Shown here piece after piece: positions 63,167 to 64,000 of a stretch of DNA of 64,000 nt; position 1 is the first letter of the stretch, and each line of letters begins with the position of its first letter. Made by a program: the position numbers and the translations under genes. Source of the stretch: CAZDQL01 sp964507325 (lineage in GTDB: Bacteria > Planctomycetota > UBA1135 > GCA-002686595); NCBI GenBank assembly GCA_964507325.1, contig CAZDQL010000010.1, forward strand, positions 38,219 through 102,218, given 5' to 3'. The notes under the pieces are model-generated. The model had not been told where the DNA came from and ran no database searches. It saw nothing but the letters and a program-made list of their open reading frames with translations.

Positions 63167-64000
63167 TCACCAGAGGAGCGGACCGAGAGGACCGAAGCGG
63201 TCCAGGTCGATCTCCTGCTTCGGTTGCGGGAGGATCTCGGACAGCGAGGCGATGCGGTTCTCGACCCAGCGCCCGGCGAACGCCGCGCCTCCGATGTCGG
63301 GGATCGAGTAGCCGGAGTCGATCTTGGCGTAGGCGACCTGGACCGCGTTCTCGAGATCGTCCAGCTGCACGCCGAAGAAGACGAGGTGGATGCCGTGCGC
63401 CGCCTTCGCCCTGCGGCTCGTCGCGGAGGACGGAGACCGCGTCAGGTAGTCGATGACCACGCCCATCGGGCCCCCCAGGCCCACGATCAGCATGCGGATC
63501 GCCTCGAGCGCCTTTGGATTCACCTGGTCGGTGGCCGATTTGACGTAGTCCCGAACGAAGTCGCGCCCCTGGGTGATGCGATCGCGCAGCGCCTTGCCCA
63601 ACACGCTGGTGTCGAGCTCGGTCGAGATCGGGAAGACGAACCCGACCCCGAGCGGGTCCTCCAGCTCCATCCTCCCGTGGGTCTGGATGTCGTGGAATTC
63701 GGTCGCGACCGCGGCGCCCAGGGGCACCATGGTGATCCCCGCGCCGACGCCACCGAAGGTGCACGGCAGCTTGCGCACGACCTCGATGTCCGTAGGGTCG
63801 TCGAGGTTGACCTTGACCTCGCGCAGGGTCGCCGCGATCAGGACCGTCACCTCCGCGTTCGTGAGCAGGTGGATGCAGATTTGGAGCTTGCGCTCGGTCC
63901 GCTTCTCCCGACCCTCGGGCTTCTTCTTGGGAGGGCTCTTCTTCGGGGGGCTCTTCTTGGGGGGGCTCTTCTTGGGGGGTGGCCTCTTCCTCGGCGGCGC
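63167..64000 (-). CDS. Hypothetical protein with Lys/Pro-rich N-terminal repeats, 5' end outside window
   Basis: At least 277 residues; the frame is open to the right edge, so the true start lies beyond 64000 and GTG 63850 is internal. The visible N-terminal part is a histone-H1-like basic tail with four PPKK(S/K) repeats, then ERKLQICIHLLTNAEVTV and a roughly 225-residue alpha/beta domain (GGVGAGITMVPLGAAVATEF, VDSGYSIPDIGG-like ending with ENRIASLSEI). I recognise no family. Glycine-rich hydrophobic stretches near the middle could be membrane-associated. The basic tail could bind nucleic acid or an acidic partner. Confidence 0.6.
   Translation of the reverse strand, partial: APPRKRPPPKKSPPKKSPPKKSPPKKKPEGREKRTERKLQICIHLLTNAEVTVLIAATLREVKVNLDDPTDIEVVRKLPCTFGGVGAGITMVPLGAAVATEFHDIQTHGRMELEDPLGVGFVFPISTELDTSVLGKALRDRITQGRDFVRDYVKSATDQVNPKALEAIRMLIVGLGGPMGVVIDYLTRSPSSATSRRAKAAHGIHLVFFGVQLDDLENAVQVAYAKIDSGYSIPDIGGAAFAGRWVENRIASLSEILPQPKQEIDLDRFGPLGPLLW
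63920..63979 (-). repeat. 15-bp tandem repeat encoding PPKKS
   Basis: Four in-frame 15-bp units (63965-63979, 63950-63964, 63935-63949, 63920-63934) encode PPKKS three times and PPKKK once. Units differ at one to three bases. Variation in copy number would change the length of the basic tail without shifting the frame. Confidence 0.8.

Noticed and set aside
63848..63850. GTG as start of the last gene
   Set aside because: The frame continues without stop to the window edge and encodes ordered repeats followed by plausible protein sequence.

Overview
The window is GC-rich, gene-dense DNA with no rRNA, tRNA, IS element or CRISPR array that I can recognise. Many secreted sulfatases, polysaccharide-active glycosidases, a secreted caspase-fold protein, HEAT/VWA and BNR-repeat proteins, and a C-terminal domain in the DUF1566 protein that I associate with marine planctomycetes suggest a member of Planctomycetota. 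That assignment is inference from gene content; there is no marker gene here to settle it.

Layout. 1-2257 (+): the end of an EEP-type phosphodiesterase and a lipoprotein FAD oxidoreductase. 2276-11381 (-): a four-gene run transcribed right to left (small basic protein, sulfatase fused to a GH106-type alpha-L-rhamnosidase, six-hairpin-like lipoprotein, PhoD-type phosphatase). 11449-13490: DppA-like M55 peptidase, divergent from a secreted protein with three zinc-ribbon repeats. 13641-21379 (+): FG-GAP/fibre-like secreted protein, L-serine dehydratase, ornithine-cyclodeaminase family enzyme, ROK-type kinase and PIG-L deacetylase. 21407-25711: membrane-anchored repeat protein, GNAT acetyltransferase and M61-like peptidase. 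25720-29695: a lower uronate pathway (GH88/GH105 unsaturated uronyl hydrolase, SDR, KDPG aldolase, and divergently KdgK). 29782-44197: tandem GH29 fucosidase, HEAT-VWA protein, GH97 glycosidase, unknown lipoprotein, caspase-like protein and BNR-propeller protein. 44315-50057: DUF1566 protein, OmpR-type two-component pair and transglutaminase. 50116-62599: beta-helix protein (possibly GH141), divergent single sulfatase, then a co-directional run of a coiled-coil protein, a sulfatase/O-acetylesterase fusion, two UroD-fold proteins and a lipoprotein-sulfatase-discoidin fusion. 62663-64000 (-): two poorly characterised proteins, the last cut by the window edge.

Working together. Four Cys-type sulfatases (three in multi-domain fusions) would remove sulfate esters, an esterase module would remove acetyl groups, and the GH106, GH29, GH97, GH88 and possibly GH141 modules would then cut rhamnose, fucose, other hexose and unsaturated uronate linkages. 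The uronate would flow through SDR, KdgK and Eda to pyruvate and glyceraldehyde-3-phosphate. This fits growth on sulfated algal polysaccharides of the ulvan or fucoidan type. No polysaccharide lyase, transporter, KduI or formylglycine-generating enzyme lies in the window.

Regulation. Eight genes that start their own transcription units have a TANNNT hexamer ending only 6-9 nt before the start codon and little or no Shine-Dalgarno sequence, a layout expected for leaderless mRNAs. Three others have the hexamer exactly 24 nt upstream, two of them with a clear Shine-Dalgarno. Several convergent gene ends carry inverted repeats that overlap the stop codons.
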